The translations under genes and the position numbers were made by a program. 64,000 nt of DNA from Kiritimatiellia bacterium (lineage in GTDB: Bacteria; Verrucomicrobiota; Kiritimatiellia; RFP12; UBA1067): positions 61,360-125,359 of the forward strand of contig JAFQYM010000061.1 in the NCBI GenBank assembly GCA_017406465.1, read 5' to 3'. Under the pieces are notes generated by a model that saw only the letters and a program-made list of their open reading frames with translations, was not told where the DNA came from and made no database searches. Positions 24,673-35,480 of the stretch are shown in pieces (within the stretch, counting starts at the first letter, position 1; each line of letters starts with the position of its first letter).

Positions 24673-26077
24673 ATTCGTGATATACGCCCTGCGCATCAAG
24701 TGCCTTTGCAATGTCCGAATACGCGAGAGCGCGCGGCGCGATGCCCTTCTGCGCAGCAAGACCCGCCGCTATGCCGGCGGCCTGGCCAGTCATGAAACAA
24801 GGCGCAATCAGCCGGAAGGTGTCAATCGAGTCGCCCTTCCCGAGACAACGTCCGGCACAGAGCAGGTTTTCGACTTTCTTCGGCAGGATCTGCCTGTACG
24901 AGACGCGGAACGCCTTGTGAGGACCGTCTACGCCGCACCAGCCGATGCAATCGGAGAACTTGTCGTTCTCCTCGACGATCTCCTTGCGGCCCATCACGTA
25001 CTCTGCAGCGATCAACCTCGACTGGCGAGGCCCAATCTGAGAGGCGGAATTCGACGTGTAGACTTTCTCCCAGCCAGGGGTCTTGCGCATTTCAAGGACA
25101 TCGTTCCAGTTCTTGCGGCGAAACGCGACCTCGAGTCGAGAGAGGTCTCTGACTGAAAGGCCGTTGCCAGTCTTCATGCCGCAATGTCCCCAGCGCGCAT
25201 CGGGATTCCCCTCGTTGCCGTGCAGCGGGAACTGTGGCTTGGCGCCTTGCGGCGGATTGATCGTATCCATGTTCGCCCAGCGAAACACGGTCGAAATGGG
25301 GCTTGTCACCTGGTTGTAGTCGCCGCCTGCGAGGAAGAGCATGTCGGCATCGCCAGTGCAGTCGACAACCTGTTTTGCGAGTATTGCCTGTCGCCCCTGC
25401 TTCGACTCGAACACGACACCCTTCACGGAGTCCCCGTCCTGAATCACGTCGACGCCCCAGGAATGGAAGAACATCTCCACCTTGTTCTCAGCAATCATCT
25501 CGTCCATGATGACCTTGGCGGCTTCCGGATCAATAGTTGGCTGCCAGTGCTTCTGTGGATAGGCCGGTTCCGGCAGGCTGCAGAATGTCTTCCCGAGCTT
25601 ACCCGCACGAAGCATGAGTTCCTCACATACGCCGCGTGTGACGAGATTCCACTTGCCGCCCCTGTTGGCGCACGTCGCAAGGACTACGAGCACCATGCCG
25701 TTCGTGAAAAGGCCGCCAAGCGACCCATAGCGCTCCACGAGGGCGACTTTCGCGCCAGTCCGCGCGGCGGCAACGGCGGCGGCAAATCCCGCAGGGCCTC
25801 CGCCGACGACAACGACATCTGTCTCGTGGAAAATAGGCAGCTCTCGCGCCGGCTGAAACACCTTTCCGTCCTTCAGGAAGGCGCTCGGGAGATCTTTCAT
25901 CGTATGGTCGAGCGGAAAGATGTGCTTTCCGAACCAGACATTCTGCGGATCGCCACAGCTGCCCTCGGGGAGCTTGCTCATGTCAGGCACATATTCGTCG
26001 CCGAATGCCGCGCCGGTTGCAAACGCGGCGCCGCCAATGCCGAGCTTCTTTAAAAATTCGCGTTTTGTAATTTGCAT
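24671..26077 (-). CDS. Tat-exported FAD-dependent oxidoreductase
   Basis: The 468-residue protein begins with a twin-arginine-type signal (MQITKREFLKKLGIGGAAFA) and then the FAD-binding motif VVVVGGGPAGFAAAVAAARTGAKVALVE (Rossmann GxGxxG, about residues 88-115) and a second dinucleotide-site region (VVDCTGDADMLFLAGGDY). The C-terminus NLLCAGRCLGKGDSIDTFRLIAPCFMTGQAAG is typical of the FAD_oxidored family (PF12831). The substrate is unknown; periplasmic oxidation of a small molecule or sugar derivative is possible. The ATG comes 2 bases after the xseA stop, and its Shine-Dalgarno (AAAAAGGAG) lies inside the last xseA codons, so translation is likely coupled. Confidence 0.87.
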   Translation of the reverse strand: MQITKREFLKKLGIGGAAFATGAAFGDEYVPDMSKLPEGSCGDPQNVWFGKHIFPLDHTMKDLPSAFLKDGKVFQPARELPIFHETDVVVVGGGPAGFAAAVAAARTGAKVALVERYGSLGGLFTNGMVLVVLATCANRGGKWNLVTRGVCEELMLRAGKLGKTFCSLPEPAYPQKHWQPTIDPEAAKVIMDEMIAENKVEMFFHSWGVDVIQDGDSVKGVVFESKQGRQAILAKQVVDCTGDADMLFLAGGDYNQVTSPISTVFRWANMDTINPPQGAKPQFPLHGNEGNPDARWGHCGMKTGNGLSVRDLSRLEVAFRRKNWNDVLEMRKTPGWEKVYTSNSASQIGPRQSRLIAAEYVMGRKEIVEENDKFSDCIGWCGVDGPHKAFRVSYRQILPKKVENLLCAGRCLGKGDSIDTFRLIAPCFMTGQAAGIAAGLAAQKGIAPRALAYSDIAKALDAQGVYHE

Positions 26078-26079
26078 GT

Positions 26080-27315
26080 CTATGTACTCCTTTTTAAGTA
26101 GCTAACTTCACTCACTATTTCCCCGTTCGCGAGGCGCGTGTGCAGCACATCGCCACGGACGACCTGATCAGCAGACTTCACGACAGCTCCATCCTTGTCC
26201 GTCGTGAGCGAATATCCGCGCTCGAGGACCGAGTACGGCGAAAGCAGCGCGAGCTTTTCCCTGACCCTGTCGAAAGCTGCCTCTCTCCTCGTGAAGCCGA
26301 GTACGACGGAAGAGCCAAGCGCGCTGGATAGCGATTCTATGCGGTGCGCGACATCTGCGGCCTTCGCCTGGAGAGCAGGAACGAGCGCCGAGGAAAGATG
26401 GTCCGTCCTCTGCGCGAACCATTCGTATTTGGCGCGAAGCGCCTTTGCAAGCTGCGAATCGAACGATGCAAGCCGGTCGCGCAGATCGGCAAGCACGGGA
26501 ACTGCAATTTCGGCGGCAATCGACGGCGTTCCCGCGCGGACGTCGGCGGCAAAGTCGCAGAGCGTGTAGTCTGTCTGGTGGCCCACTGCGGAAATCGTCG
26601 GGACCTTCGAAGCCGCAACGGCGCGGACGAGCGCTTCGTCGTTGAAGTAGAAGAGATCCTCAAAGCTACCGCCGCCGCGTGCAACGATGAGCACATCGGG
26701 CTTGAAGTCGCAGTCTTCGCGGTTGAAATACTCGATGCCGGCGATGATCGTCTTCGGCGCGTCCGCGCCCTGCACCTGCGCGGGGAAAAGCCGTATCTCG
26801 AGATTCGGGAACCTGCGCGTCAGGACGGTGCACATGTCGTGTATCACGGCGCCGGCTTCGCTCGTGACAATTCCTATGCGCCTCGGCATCGAGGGCAGCG
26901 CTCGCTTTCGCGCAGGGTCGAAAAGCCCTTCTCTCTCAAGCTTCGCCTTGAGCTCGAGATACCTCTGCATCAGGTCGCCAAGCCCCGCGAGCGTCGCGGA
27001 AAGGACGACGATCTGGTAGTTGCCGCGCGGTGGGTAGACGGTCACGTTGCCATAGACCTTGATTTTAGCGCCGTCCTTGAGCCCGGAGTCAAGTTCTGGA
27101 TGGCGCTTGCAGCTCGATTCGTACTGTCCCGCAAACATCACCGCGGAAATCTGCGCTCCTTCATCCTTGAGCGTGAAGTAGCAATGTCCCGACGGATAAC
27201 GCTTCCAGCCGCTTACCTCGCCCTCCACGACGACCTTGGAGAAGCCGCCCTCTATCGTGCGCTTCAGCGCGGACGTCAGCGAAGAGACGGTGAACTCTGG
27301 ACGCGCAGCCGGCAT
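26080..27315 (-). CDS. xseA: Exodeoxyribonuclease VII large subunit
   Basis: XseA is the catalytic subunit of ExoVII, which degrades single-stranded DNA. The 411-residue protein has the N-terminal OB-fold (VEGEVSGWKRYPSGHCYFTLKDEGAQISAVMFAG) and the catalytic region GIVTSEAGAVIHDM and DVLIVARGGGSFEDLFYFNDE, followed by the helical coiled-coil domain and a C-terminal RGYSLTTDKDG motif. The small subunit XseB, often encoded next to xseA, is not seen here. It starts 4 bases after the ftsW stop and hands over to the flavoprotein gene. Confidence 0.95.
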   Translation of the reverse strand: MPAARPEFTVSSLTSALKRTIEGGFSKVVVEGEVSGWKRYPSGHCYFTLKDEGAQISAVMFAGQYESSCKRHPELDSGLKDGAKIKVYGNVTVYPPRGNYQIVVLSATLAGLGDLMQRYLELKAKLEREGLFDPARKRALPSMPRRIGIVTSEAGAVIHDMCTVLTRRFPNLEIRLFPAQVQGADAPKTIIAGIEYFNREDCDFKPDVLIVARGGGSFEDLFYFNDEALVRAVAASKVPTISAVGHQTDYTLCDFAADVRAGTPSIAAEIAVPVLADLRDRLASFDSQLAKALRAKYEWFAQRTDHLSSALVPALQAKAADVAHRIESLSSALGSSVVLGFTRREAAFDRVREKLALLSPYSVLERGYSLTTDKDGAVVKSADQVVRGDVLHTRLANGEIVSEVSYLKRST

Positions 27316-27319
27316 GGCG

Positions 27320-28498
27320 TCACCTCATGAGGACGCTTCGCGCCAATACGCGCTTCTTGTCGCGATAGGAGTGTATGCCGACGGAAAGTATCGTGCCGAC
27401 GGCAAAGAAAGCGCTCAGTAGATTCGTGCCGCCGTAGCTGAAGAACGGCAGGGCCATTCCCTTCGTCGGCAGCGCCTCGCATACGACGCCGAGATTGAAC
27501 ATCGCCTGGAAGAAGATTATGAACGCCATGCCGATCACGAGAAAGCGCCCGAACCTGTCGGAAGCATTGCGCGCGATATACACCGAGATGCAGAAGAAAG
27601 CAAGGAAGAGGACGATTACGGCAATGGAAAAGAAAAGACCAAGCTCCTCGGCGCCGACGGCGAAGATGAAGTCGGTGTGACATTCGGGGAGATAGTACTG
27701 CTTCTGCATCGACTCGCCAAGCCCAACGCCCCAGAGTCCGCCGTTCTTTATCGCGACAAGCGCCATGTGCGCCTGATAGGCGGCGGGGTCCATATTCGCG
27801 GTAGTAACTTTCTCCACGACTTCCTGGCCGCTGCCGAAGACCGAGTGGACAAACGCCATAATGCGCCTCATGCGGTTTGCATTGAACATCATCACGACGG
27901 CGGCAAGCGAAGCGCCCGCGAGGCCCGCCGGGATTATATGTCTGAGCCGCACGCCCGCAACGAACATGACAAGTCCGCCCGACAGGCCTATCACCATAAC
28001 TGACCCGAAGTCCGGCTCCTTGATGACAAGTCCTGCGTAGACCGCGATAAGCAGCCCCGGTACGACAAGCCCCTTCGTAAACAGCTCGACGCGCCACGCC
28101 GCGCGGTCAAGCCACACGGCAAGGACGATGACGATCGCGAGCTTCGCGAACTCGCTCGGCTGTATGTTGACCGGTCCGAGGTTAATCCATCGAAACGACC
28201 CGTTGACCGCACGACCGCCAAGCTGCGGAAAGACGAAAAGGAGAAGAATCGCAACGGCGGCGTAAAGCAGCCACGCAAGCCCAGGGATGTCGCGCCAAGT
28301 GTGGTAATCCACGAACGCTGCGACAACGGCGACGACGATCCCGACGCCAATGTAAAGGAACTGCCTCTTGAGAAAGAAGTACGCGTCCTTGTGAAGCCGT
28401 ATTCCGTTCGCCTCGCTCGCGCTCGAGAGAACAATCAGCCCCAGCGCCACGAGAGCCGCGACAACCAGGGCGAAGGCAAATAGTGCGGACTTGCGCAC
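27320..28498 (-). CDS. ftsW: SEDS-family peptidoglycan glycosyltransferase FtsW
   Basis: FtsW polymerises glycan strands from lipid II at the division septum. The 392-residue protein has about ten membrane helices and the family motifs GGRAVNGSFRWINLGPVNIQPSEFAKL, IIKEPDFG-like LVIKEPDFGS, FSGSGQ-like HSVFGSGQEV, and EALPTKGMALPFFSYGGTNL near the C-terminus. Its place beside murD, in a murD-LysM-ftsW order, supports FtsW rather than RodA. The start is GTG 28498, 4 bases after the LysM gene stop. MurG and MurC, often nearby in division clusters, are not in this segment. Confidence 0.93.
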   Translation of the reverse strand: MRKSALFAFALVVAALVALGLIVLSSASEANGIRLHKDAYFFLKRQFLYIGVGIVVAVVAAFVDYHTWRDIPGLAWLLYAAVAILLLFVFPQLGGRAVNGSFRWINLGPVNIQPSEFAKLAIVIVLAVWLDRAAWRVELFTKGLVVPGLLIAVYAGLVIKEPDFGSVMVIGLSGGLVMFVAGVRLRHIIPAGLAGASLAAVVMMFNANRMRRIMAFVHSVFGSGQEVVEKVTTANMDPAAYQAHMALVAIKNGGLWGVGLGESMQKQYYLPECHTDFIFAVGAEELGLFFSIAVIVLFLAFFCISVYIARNASDRFGRFLVIGMAFIIFFQAMFNLGVVCEALPTKGMALPFFSYGGTNLLSAFFAVGTILSVGIHSYRDKKRVLARSVLMR

Positions 28499-28504
28499 TG
28501 CTTG

Positions 28505-29494
28505 TTACTGATGCTGCGCTTCGGGAGGAAGCTTCAGTATCTGTCCGGCGACGAGTTTGTCGTTCTCGCCGAGGTTGTTGAGTTCGCGCACCGCGGCGGC
28601 GGTCACGCCGAAGCGGATCGAGATGTCGGTAAGATCCTCCCCCTCTTGGACAGTGTAGGTCAGCGCGGGGGCAGAGGTCTCTTCGACGGTGGGCGCGACA
28701 GGCGTTTCAACCGTCGGCTCTACAGGAGCCGCAACTGGTTCGACAGGTGCTTCGACTGGCGTCTTGACCGCTGGCTCGGCGGCCTTCGGCTCGACCTTCT
28801 TGACTGTAACAACCTTCTCGGCAGGCACCTTCAGCTTCTGGCCGATCTTGAGCGAGTCGGACGTAAGACCGTTAAGCTCCTTGAGCTGGCGGATGTTGAT
28901 GCCATTGCCGTAGGCAATCGCGCCGAGCGTGTCGCCGGACTTGACGACATACTCCTTCGTCGCACCGGTGTAGGGAGCGTAGGTCTTGGTCGGCTTCTGC
29001 GCCTGCGGCTTGGCGAACGCGCCTTCAGGGACCTTCTGCTCGCCGATTTCAAGCTTGCCGGGGAGCTTGAGCTTCTGGCCGATGCGGATCGTGTCGTCTT
29101 TGAGGTTGTTGAGGCGCTTGATCGAGTTGATCGTCACGTTGTACTTCTTCGAGATCTTCGCGAGATAATCGCCGCGCTGCACGATGTAGACGGTGTACTC
29201 GGGCTCCGGCGGAGGAAGCGGCTTCACGTCCTTCTTCTCGACTATCTTCTGCTCTACGACACACTGGCAGTCAGGAGCGCCGCACTGGCAGGGCTCGGTG
29301 TGCTTCGTGCCGGGCGGGCAGGTGCAGTGCTTCTCTTCCGTGACGACAGGCGTGTCTGGCTCGGGGGTCTGTTCGACCTGCGTCCCGATGTCCTTCACCT
29401 CGCCTTTCGGCGTCTTGCGCTGATAGTTGGGGTCCTTGCAGCCGGCGATCACAGCGACCGCGGCGATTCCGAGAACGATGCCGAGCTTGTTCAT
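28505..29494 (-). CDS. LysM peptidoglycan-binding lipoprotein with a CxC-rich segment
   Basis: The 329-residue precursor has a lipobox (AVAVIAGC, Cys about residue 19), so it is probably anchored in a membrane. Residues about 57-79 hold six cysteines as three CxC pairs (CTC, CQC, CQC) within a Pro/Gly/His context that could bind metal or form disulfides. Three LysM domains follow (about 100-145, 172-217, 280-325), separated by Pro/Val/Glu/Thr linkers; they should bind peptidoglycan. ATG 29494 overlaps the murD stop as ATGA, and ftsW follows closely, so a role in septal cell-wall work is inferred. No catalytic domain is visible. Confidence 0.87.
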   Translation of the reverse strand: MNKLGIVLGIAAVAVIAGCKDPNYQRKTPKGEVKDIGTQVEQTPEPDTPVVTEEKHCTCPPGTKHTEPCQCGAPDCQCVVEQKIVEKKDVKPLPPPEPEYTVYIVQRGDYLAKISKKYNVTINSIKRLNNLKDDTIRIGQKLKLPGKLEIGEQKVPEGAFAKPQAQKPTKTYAPYTGATKEYVVKSGDTLGAIAYGNGINIRQLKELNGLTSDSLKIGQKLKVPAEKVVTVKKVEPKAAEPAVKTPVEAPVEPVAAPVEPTVETPVAPTVEETSAPALTYTVQEGEDLTDISIRFGVTAAAVRELNNLGENDKLVAGQILKLPPEAQHQ

Positions 29495-30657
29495 GTTGTT
29501 TTTTGTCCTTCTTTTTTTACGAGTGACGCGAAGACATCTCCGCGCTCCCCGAAACTTTGAAACTGGTCGAAACTCGCGGTTCCAGGCGAAAGGAGCACCG
29601 TATCACCCTTCTCCGCTTCGCGCCTCGCTGTCTCCACGGCTCTGTCGAGAGTCTCGCAAACCTCGCAGTCTACGGCATCCTTCCAAGCCGAACAGAACAA
29701 CTCCGCGCTTTGTCCAATAAGATACACTTTTTTCACCCGCTCTGTCAAGATGGGCAAGGCGATTTTCGGGTCATCGCCCTTGGGGAGCCCGCCCGCGACA
29801 AGGCGGACGTTCCGCCCGGAACTAAAGACCCACGGCTTCGGAACCATCTTCACGCCGGCGACAAGCGCCGCGATCGACGTCGCCTTGGAGTCGTCGACAT
29901 ACCGGACGCCGTCGATCTCTGCGACGGTCTGCATGCGGTGCGGCAGCGGCTCGAACTCGAGAAACGCGCGGCGAATCGTCTTGTCGTCCACGCCGGCGGC
30001 GAAAAGCAGGAAGCACGCCGCGAGTGCATTGCGAGAGAGCACCGGATTGTCGAAATACGATCCATCGTAGAGCTCGTCCGGACCGTCCTTGCATACGCTT
30101 TCCTGAAAACGGTGCCCGTCGTAGATCGTCATGTCGTGCGCCTCGCCGGGGCGCGTCATCGCCAGAAGCCGCCGCTTCAGCGCGTGGTAGACTTCAACTG
30201 AACCGTGGCGATCGAGATGGTCTTCCTGCAAGTTGAGTATCGCCGCAGCCTCGAACGTGTCGGGCGGAAGGTTCGTCGTTTCCATCATGAACGACGACAC
30301 CTCGACCACGGCCCATGTTGGAGTTGAAAGTTGAAGACCGGAAGTTGAAAGTTGGTTGGCAAGCTCCGAAACGGGGAGGCCGTAGTTTCCGCACGGCGTC
30401 GCGCGCATCCCCGCGAGATTGAGCGCGTCCGCGACGAGCTTCACCACGCTCGACTTCCCCTTCGATCCGGTGACGGCGAGCATCTTCACGCCAAGGCGCT
30501 TCAACTCGCGACAGCCGTACTCGAGCTCGCTCATGACGCGTACGCCTGGGCTCGCTACGACAAGTCCTACGCCGTCTGCAAACTCGACCGGACGCCCTTG
30601 AGCTTCGGCAAGCGCCGCCGCGGCCTTTCCGCTCGACCCCTTGCCAATAACGAGCAC
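29491..30657 (-). CDS. murD: UDP-N-acetylmuramoyl-L-alanine:D-glutamate ligase
   Basis: MurD adds D-glutamate to UDP-MurNAc-L-Ala in peptidoglycan synthesis. The protein has about 388 residues with a compact N-terminal domain (VLVIGKGSSG), the ATP motif AVTGSKGKSSVV, LNLQEDHLDRHGS, the VDDSKATS motif and GDTVLLSPGTASFDQF. Start choice: GTG 30657 lies 9 bases after GAGGAG and matches where family proteins begin. A longer frame from ATG 30792 overlaps gyrB by 23 bases and would add 45 residues, 20 of them encoded by a repeat element. Residues about 100-113 (QLSTSGLQLSTP) are encoded by a heptamer repeat and look inserted. The LysM gene overlaps the stop codon. Confidence 0.93.
   Translation of the reverse strand: MLVIGKGSSGKAAAALAEAQGRPVEFADGVGLVVASPGVRVMSELEYGCRELKRLGVKMLAVTGSKGKSSVVKLVADALNLAGMRATPCGNYGLPVSELANQLSTSGLQLSTPTWAVVEVSSFMMETTNLPPDTFEAAAILNLQEDHLDRHGSVEVYHALKRRLLAMTRPGEAHDMTIYDGHRFQESVCKDGPDELYDGSYFDNPVLSRNALAACFLLFAAGVDDKTIRRAFLEFEPLPHRMQTVAEIDGVRYVDDSKATSIAALVAGVKMVPKPWVFSSGRNVRLVAGGLPKGDDPKIALPILTERVKKVYLIGQSAELFCSAWKDAVDCEVCETLDRAVETARREAEKGDTVLLSPGTASFDQFQSFGERGDVFASLVKKEGQKTT
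30318..30358. repeat. Heptamer tandem repeat in frame inside murD
   Basis: GTTGAAA/GTTGAAG units with a 7-base period, broken in the middle by ACCGGAA, lie between the codons for SELAN and TWAVVEVS. The length is close to 42 bases, a multiple of both 7 and 3. Confidence 0.8.
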
Positions 30658-30691
30658 TTTCGTGGGCTCCTCTGTTCGCTTAGACGACGCA

Positions 30692-30754
30692 GCGAAGGTC
30701 CGAGCGAGGGGATTCGGCGTATTCGCCGAGGGCTCCCCGAGGAGGAGCCTTCGT
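30692..30754. repeat. Palindromic repeat element downstream of gyrB (copy 1 of 2)
   Basis: The ends CGAAGG and CCTTCG are inverted, with inner hairpins GGCG-4-CGCC and GGCTCC-7-GGAGCC. The central part matches 33119-33170 on the other side of gyrB. It is probably intergenic if murD starts at 30657. Confidence 0.75.
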
Positions 30755-30769
30755 GCGTCGTCGCCCAAA

Positions 30770-33033
<2,264 letters not shown>

Positions 33034-33118
33034 CCATTTTTTCGTCCGCTCCGGGGGCTAAAAAATCGCCTATTTTCGCATATTTTCACAATCCAAACAC
33101 GACTCTAATACACACCAA

Positions 33119-33170
33119 GCGAGGGGATTCGGCGTATTCGCCAAAGGTTCCCAGAGGAGGTTCCTTCGGC
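33119..33170. repeat. Palindromic repeat element upstream of gyrB (copy 2 of 2)
   Basis: GCGAGGGGATTCGGCGTATT followed by CGCC and a GAGGAGG...CCTTCG end matches 30692-30754. It occupies part of the gyrB-ribBA gap (33034-33191), which otherwise shows nothing recognisable. The second inner stem is degenerate in this copy. Confidence 0.75.
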
Positions 33171-33191
33171 CACCGCCGAACGCATTCTGCT

Positions 33192-34379
33192 TTAAAGGAT
33201 GTGGCCCATCTTCTCGCGCTTGGTGTCTAGATAGCGCTTGTCGTGGGCGTTCGCGGGAATCACAATCGGCACTCGCTCAACAATCTCGATGCCATAGCCA
33301 TCAAGCCCCTTCACCTTGCAGGGATTGTTCGTCATTAGGCGAACCTTGCTTATGCCGAGATCCTCTAGAATCTGCGCACCTTCGCCATAGTCGCGGAGAT
33401 CAGGCGCAAAGCCAAGCGCGACATTCGCCTCGACGGTATCGAGCCCCTCTTCCTGCTTGCGATAGGCGTGAAGCTTGTTTTCAAGACCTATTCCGCGCCC
33501 TTCCTGGCGCATGTAGAGAACGGCTCCGCGACCCTCGCGCTCAACCATCTCCATCGCGGTGTGAAGCTGCGGCCCGCAGTCGCAGCGCTCTGAACCGAGG
33601 ACATCGCCAGTGAAGCACTCGGAGTGGACGCGCACGAGAACGGGCGCGCCGTCATCGACCTTCCCCTTCACGAGCGCAAGATGCTCAAGCCCCGTGATGC
33701 GGCTCTTGTACATGCTGAGTCGGAAATGGCCGTGGTCGGTCGGGAGATCAACTTCCTCGACTTTCTCGACGAGCTTGTCGACCTTGCGTCGATAGGCGAT
33801 GAGGTCGGCTATCGTCATCATCTTGAGGCCGTGGCGTTTCGCAAACGCTGCGACGTCGTCGAGACGAGCCATCGTTCCGTCGTCCTTCATTATCTCGCAG
33901 CAAAGCCCGACTTCTTTGAGCCCCGCGAGACGGCAGAGGTCTACCGTCGCCTCGGTGTGTCCTGCCCTCTTCAAAACGCCGCCTTCGCGCGCCTCGAGCG
34001 GGAACATGTGGCCGGGGCGTCTGAAGTCGGATGGCTTCACGCCGTCGCCGACGCAGGCAAGCGCCGTCATCGAGCGCTCCGCGGCGGAAATGCCGGTCGT
34101 CGTCGAAGCCGCGTCGATCGAAACGGTGAACGCGGTCTGGTGGTTGTCGGTGTTCTGCACCACCATCTGCGGAAGGTCGAGCTTGCGGCACCATGCCCTG
34201 CTCATCGGCATGCAGATGAGTCCGCGGGCGTAGGTCGCCATGAAGTTGACGTTCTCGCACGTCGCGAACTCCGCCGCGCAAATGCAGTCGCCTTCGTTCT
34301 CACGATCGGCATCGTCCGTCACGAGGACGATTTCGCCGCGCTTCAGCGCCTCAAGGCAGTCTTCAACCGAATCGAACAT
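33192..34379 (-). CDS. ribBA: Bifunctional DHBP synthase / GTP cyclohydrolase II
   Basis: RibBA supplies both entry branches of riboflavin synthesis. The 395-residue protein starts with the RibB domain (VLVTDDADRENEGDCICAAE, GLICMP, PGHMFPLEAREGGVL, GHTEATVDLCRLAGL) and continues with the RibA domain from about residue 205, carrying the zinc cysteines CFTGDVLGSERCDCG and the catalytic MRQEGRGIGL motif, then LMTNNPCKV. All key motifs of both halves are intact. It starts 4 bases after the pyrE stop, as the last gene of the TPR-exbBD-pyrE operon. Codon use resembles the neighbours. Confidence 0.97.
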   Translation of the reverse strand: MFDSVEDCLEALKRGEIVLVTDDADRENEGDCICAAEFATCENVNFMATYARGLICMPMSRAWCRKLDLPQMVVQNTDNHQTAFTVSIDAASTTTGISAAERSMTALACVGDGVKPSDFRRPGHMFPLEAREGGVLKRAGHTEATVDLCRLAGLKEVGLCCEIMKDDGTMARLDDVAAFAKRHGLKMMTIADLIAYRRKVDKLVEKVEEVDLPTDHGHFRLSMYKSRITGLEHLALVKGKVDDGAPVLVRVHSECFTGDVLGSERCDCGPQLHTAMEMVEREGRGAVLYMRQEGRGIGLENKLHAYRKQEEGLDTVEANVALGFAPDLRDYGEGAQILEDLGISKVRLMTNNPCKVKGLDGYGIEIVERVPIVIPANAHDKRYLDTKREKMGHIL

Positions 34380-34383
34380 CGTC

Positions 34384-34995
34384 TTACGATCCAGGGTGAA
34401 CGGGCTTCGTCCCCGCCTTGCACATCGGGCACTCTGCGGCCGTCCAAGTCTCGGGAGTCATCTGCATGAGCGAGAACATCGGGATGCGACCGAACTTCAC
34501 CTTGCCGCCAGAGCGGTCGACGAGCAGGACGACGCCGGCAACCTTGCCGCCCGCCGCCTTAACGAGATCGATCGTCTCCTGGACACGCCCGCCCTTTGTA
34601 ACAACGTCCTCTGCAACGACATAACGCTCGCCCTTCTTGATCGAGAAGCGGCGGAGAGCGAGAACGGTGTTGGGCTTGCCTGTCGCATCAACGCCCTTGC
34701 CCTGTACCTTCTCGGCGAAGATGCACTTCACGTTGAGCTCGCGCGCGACTTCGTGGCCGACGAGGATTCCGCCTACCGCGGGCGATATCACGCCGTCTAT
34801 CTTCTTGCCGAGCTTCCCCGACTTGACTGCTTCGCGCGTCACTGCACGGCATAGCTTCTCCGCAATGCGCGGAAACCTGAGAACGTTTGCGCATTGGAAG
34901 TAGCGGTTTGAATGCAGCTTGGACCTAAGCTCGAAGTGCCCTTCGAGAAGTGCGCCTGTGTCTTTGAACGCCTTTAGAACCTGTTTCTGTGTCAT
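34384..34995 (-). CDS. pyrE: Orotate phosphoribosyltransferase
   Basis: PyrE converts orotate and PRPP to OMP in pyrimidine synthesis. The protein has about 203 residues. It shows the family N-terminus (LEGHFELRSKLHSNRYFQCA), SPAVGGILVGHEVAREL and the PRPP-binding loop YVVAEDVVTKGGRVQE. It resembles the PyrE subgroup that ends with a Cys-containing tail (ECPMCKAG), which might bind a metal. ATG 34995 follows AAAGGAG by 6 bases and is preferred to the TTG at 35010. The gene follows the membrane-protein cluster without a visible promoter. Confidence 0.94.
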   Translation of the reverse strand: MTQKQVLKAFKDTGALLEGHFELRSKLHSNRYFQCANVLRFPRIAEKLCRAVTREAVKSGKLGKKIDGVISPAVGGILVGHEVARELNVKCIFAEKVQGKGVDATGKPNTVLALRRFSIKKGERYVVAEDVVTKGGRVQETIDLVKAAGGKVAGVVLLVDRSGGKVKFGRIPMFSLMQMTPETWTAAECPMCKAGTKPVHPGS

Positions 34996-35006
34996 GACTG
35001 CTCCTT

Positions 35007-35480
35007 TCAACGTAGTTTAAGAAGATCTTCCTTCGAGAATGGCTGCTTCGCCTCCGCGCCAACGTCGTCATCCGGTGCAATCGTCGCCGGAGGCGGCGCG
35101 GCGACTGTCGGCGGCAGCGAATTTGGCGTATATTCCGCTATCGCGGCGGATGTGCCGCGCACCGGACGCTCTGGTATGACGAAGACTACCGGCATCGGCG
35201 GAAGCTCGCCAGGCCCAGATTCCGGCTTCATCCACTTGACTCCTTTCGAATCGACCTGCCACGCCGTCCTCGCCGCGGCGAGCGCGACGCGCTCCTCCTC
35301 GTCGGTCAGCGTGACGAAAGCGCACGACGGCTTGCGCCCGCTCTCGTGCTCAATCGCGCGGAAGCCGATCGCATCGTATGGAAACGCGAACGCGATGGCT
35401 ACCGGAATCACGGCAATTTCGAGAAGCGAAATCGCCTCGTGCCTCAGCGAGCGCAGGGGATGCGGACGCCATTTGCTCAT
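35007..35480 (-). CDS. Small membrane-anchored protein of the ExbBD operon
   Basis: No family recognised. The 157-residue protein has one hydrophobic segment near residues 18-38 (LLEIAVIPVAIAFAFP), then a soluble, Pro/Ala-rich part ending in FSKEDLLKLR. The start ATG overlaps the exbD stop as ATGA and it ends just before pyrE. By position (third after ExbB and ExbD) it may act as a periplasmic partner, comparable to a second ExbD or a TonB-like link, but no TonB C-terminal domain is visible. The predicted single-pass topology is the firmest statement possible. Confidence 0.65.
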   Translation of the reverse strand: MSKWRPHPLRSLRHEAISLLEIAVIPVAIAFAFPYDAIGFRAIEHESGRKPSCAFVTLTDEEERVALAAARTAWQVDSKGVKWMKPESGPGELPPMPVVFVIPERPVRGTSAAIAEYTPNSLPPTVAAPPPATIAPDDDVGAEAKQPFSKEDLLKLR

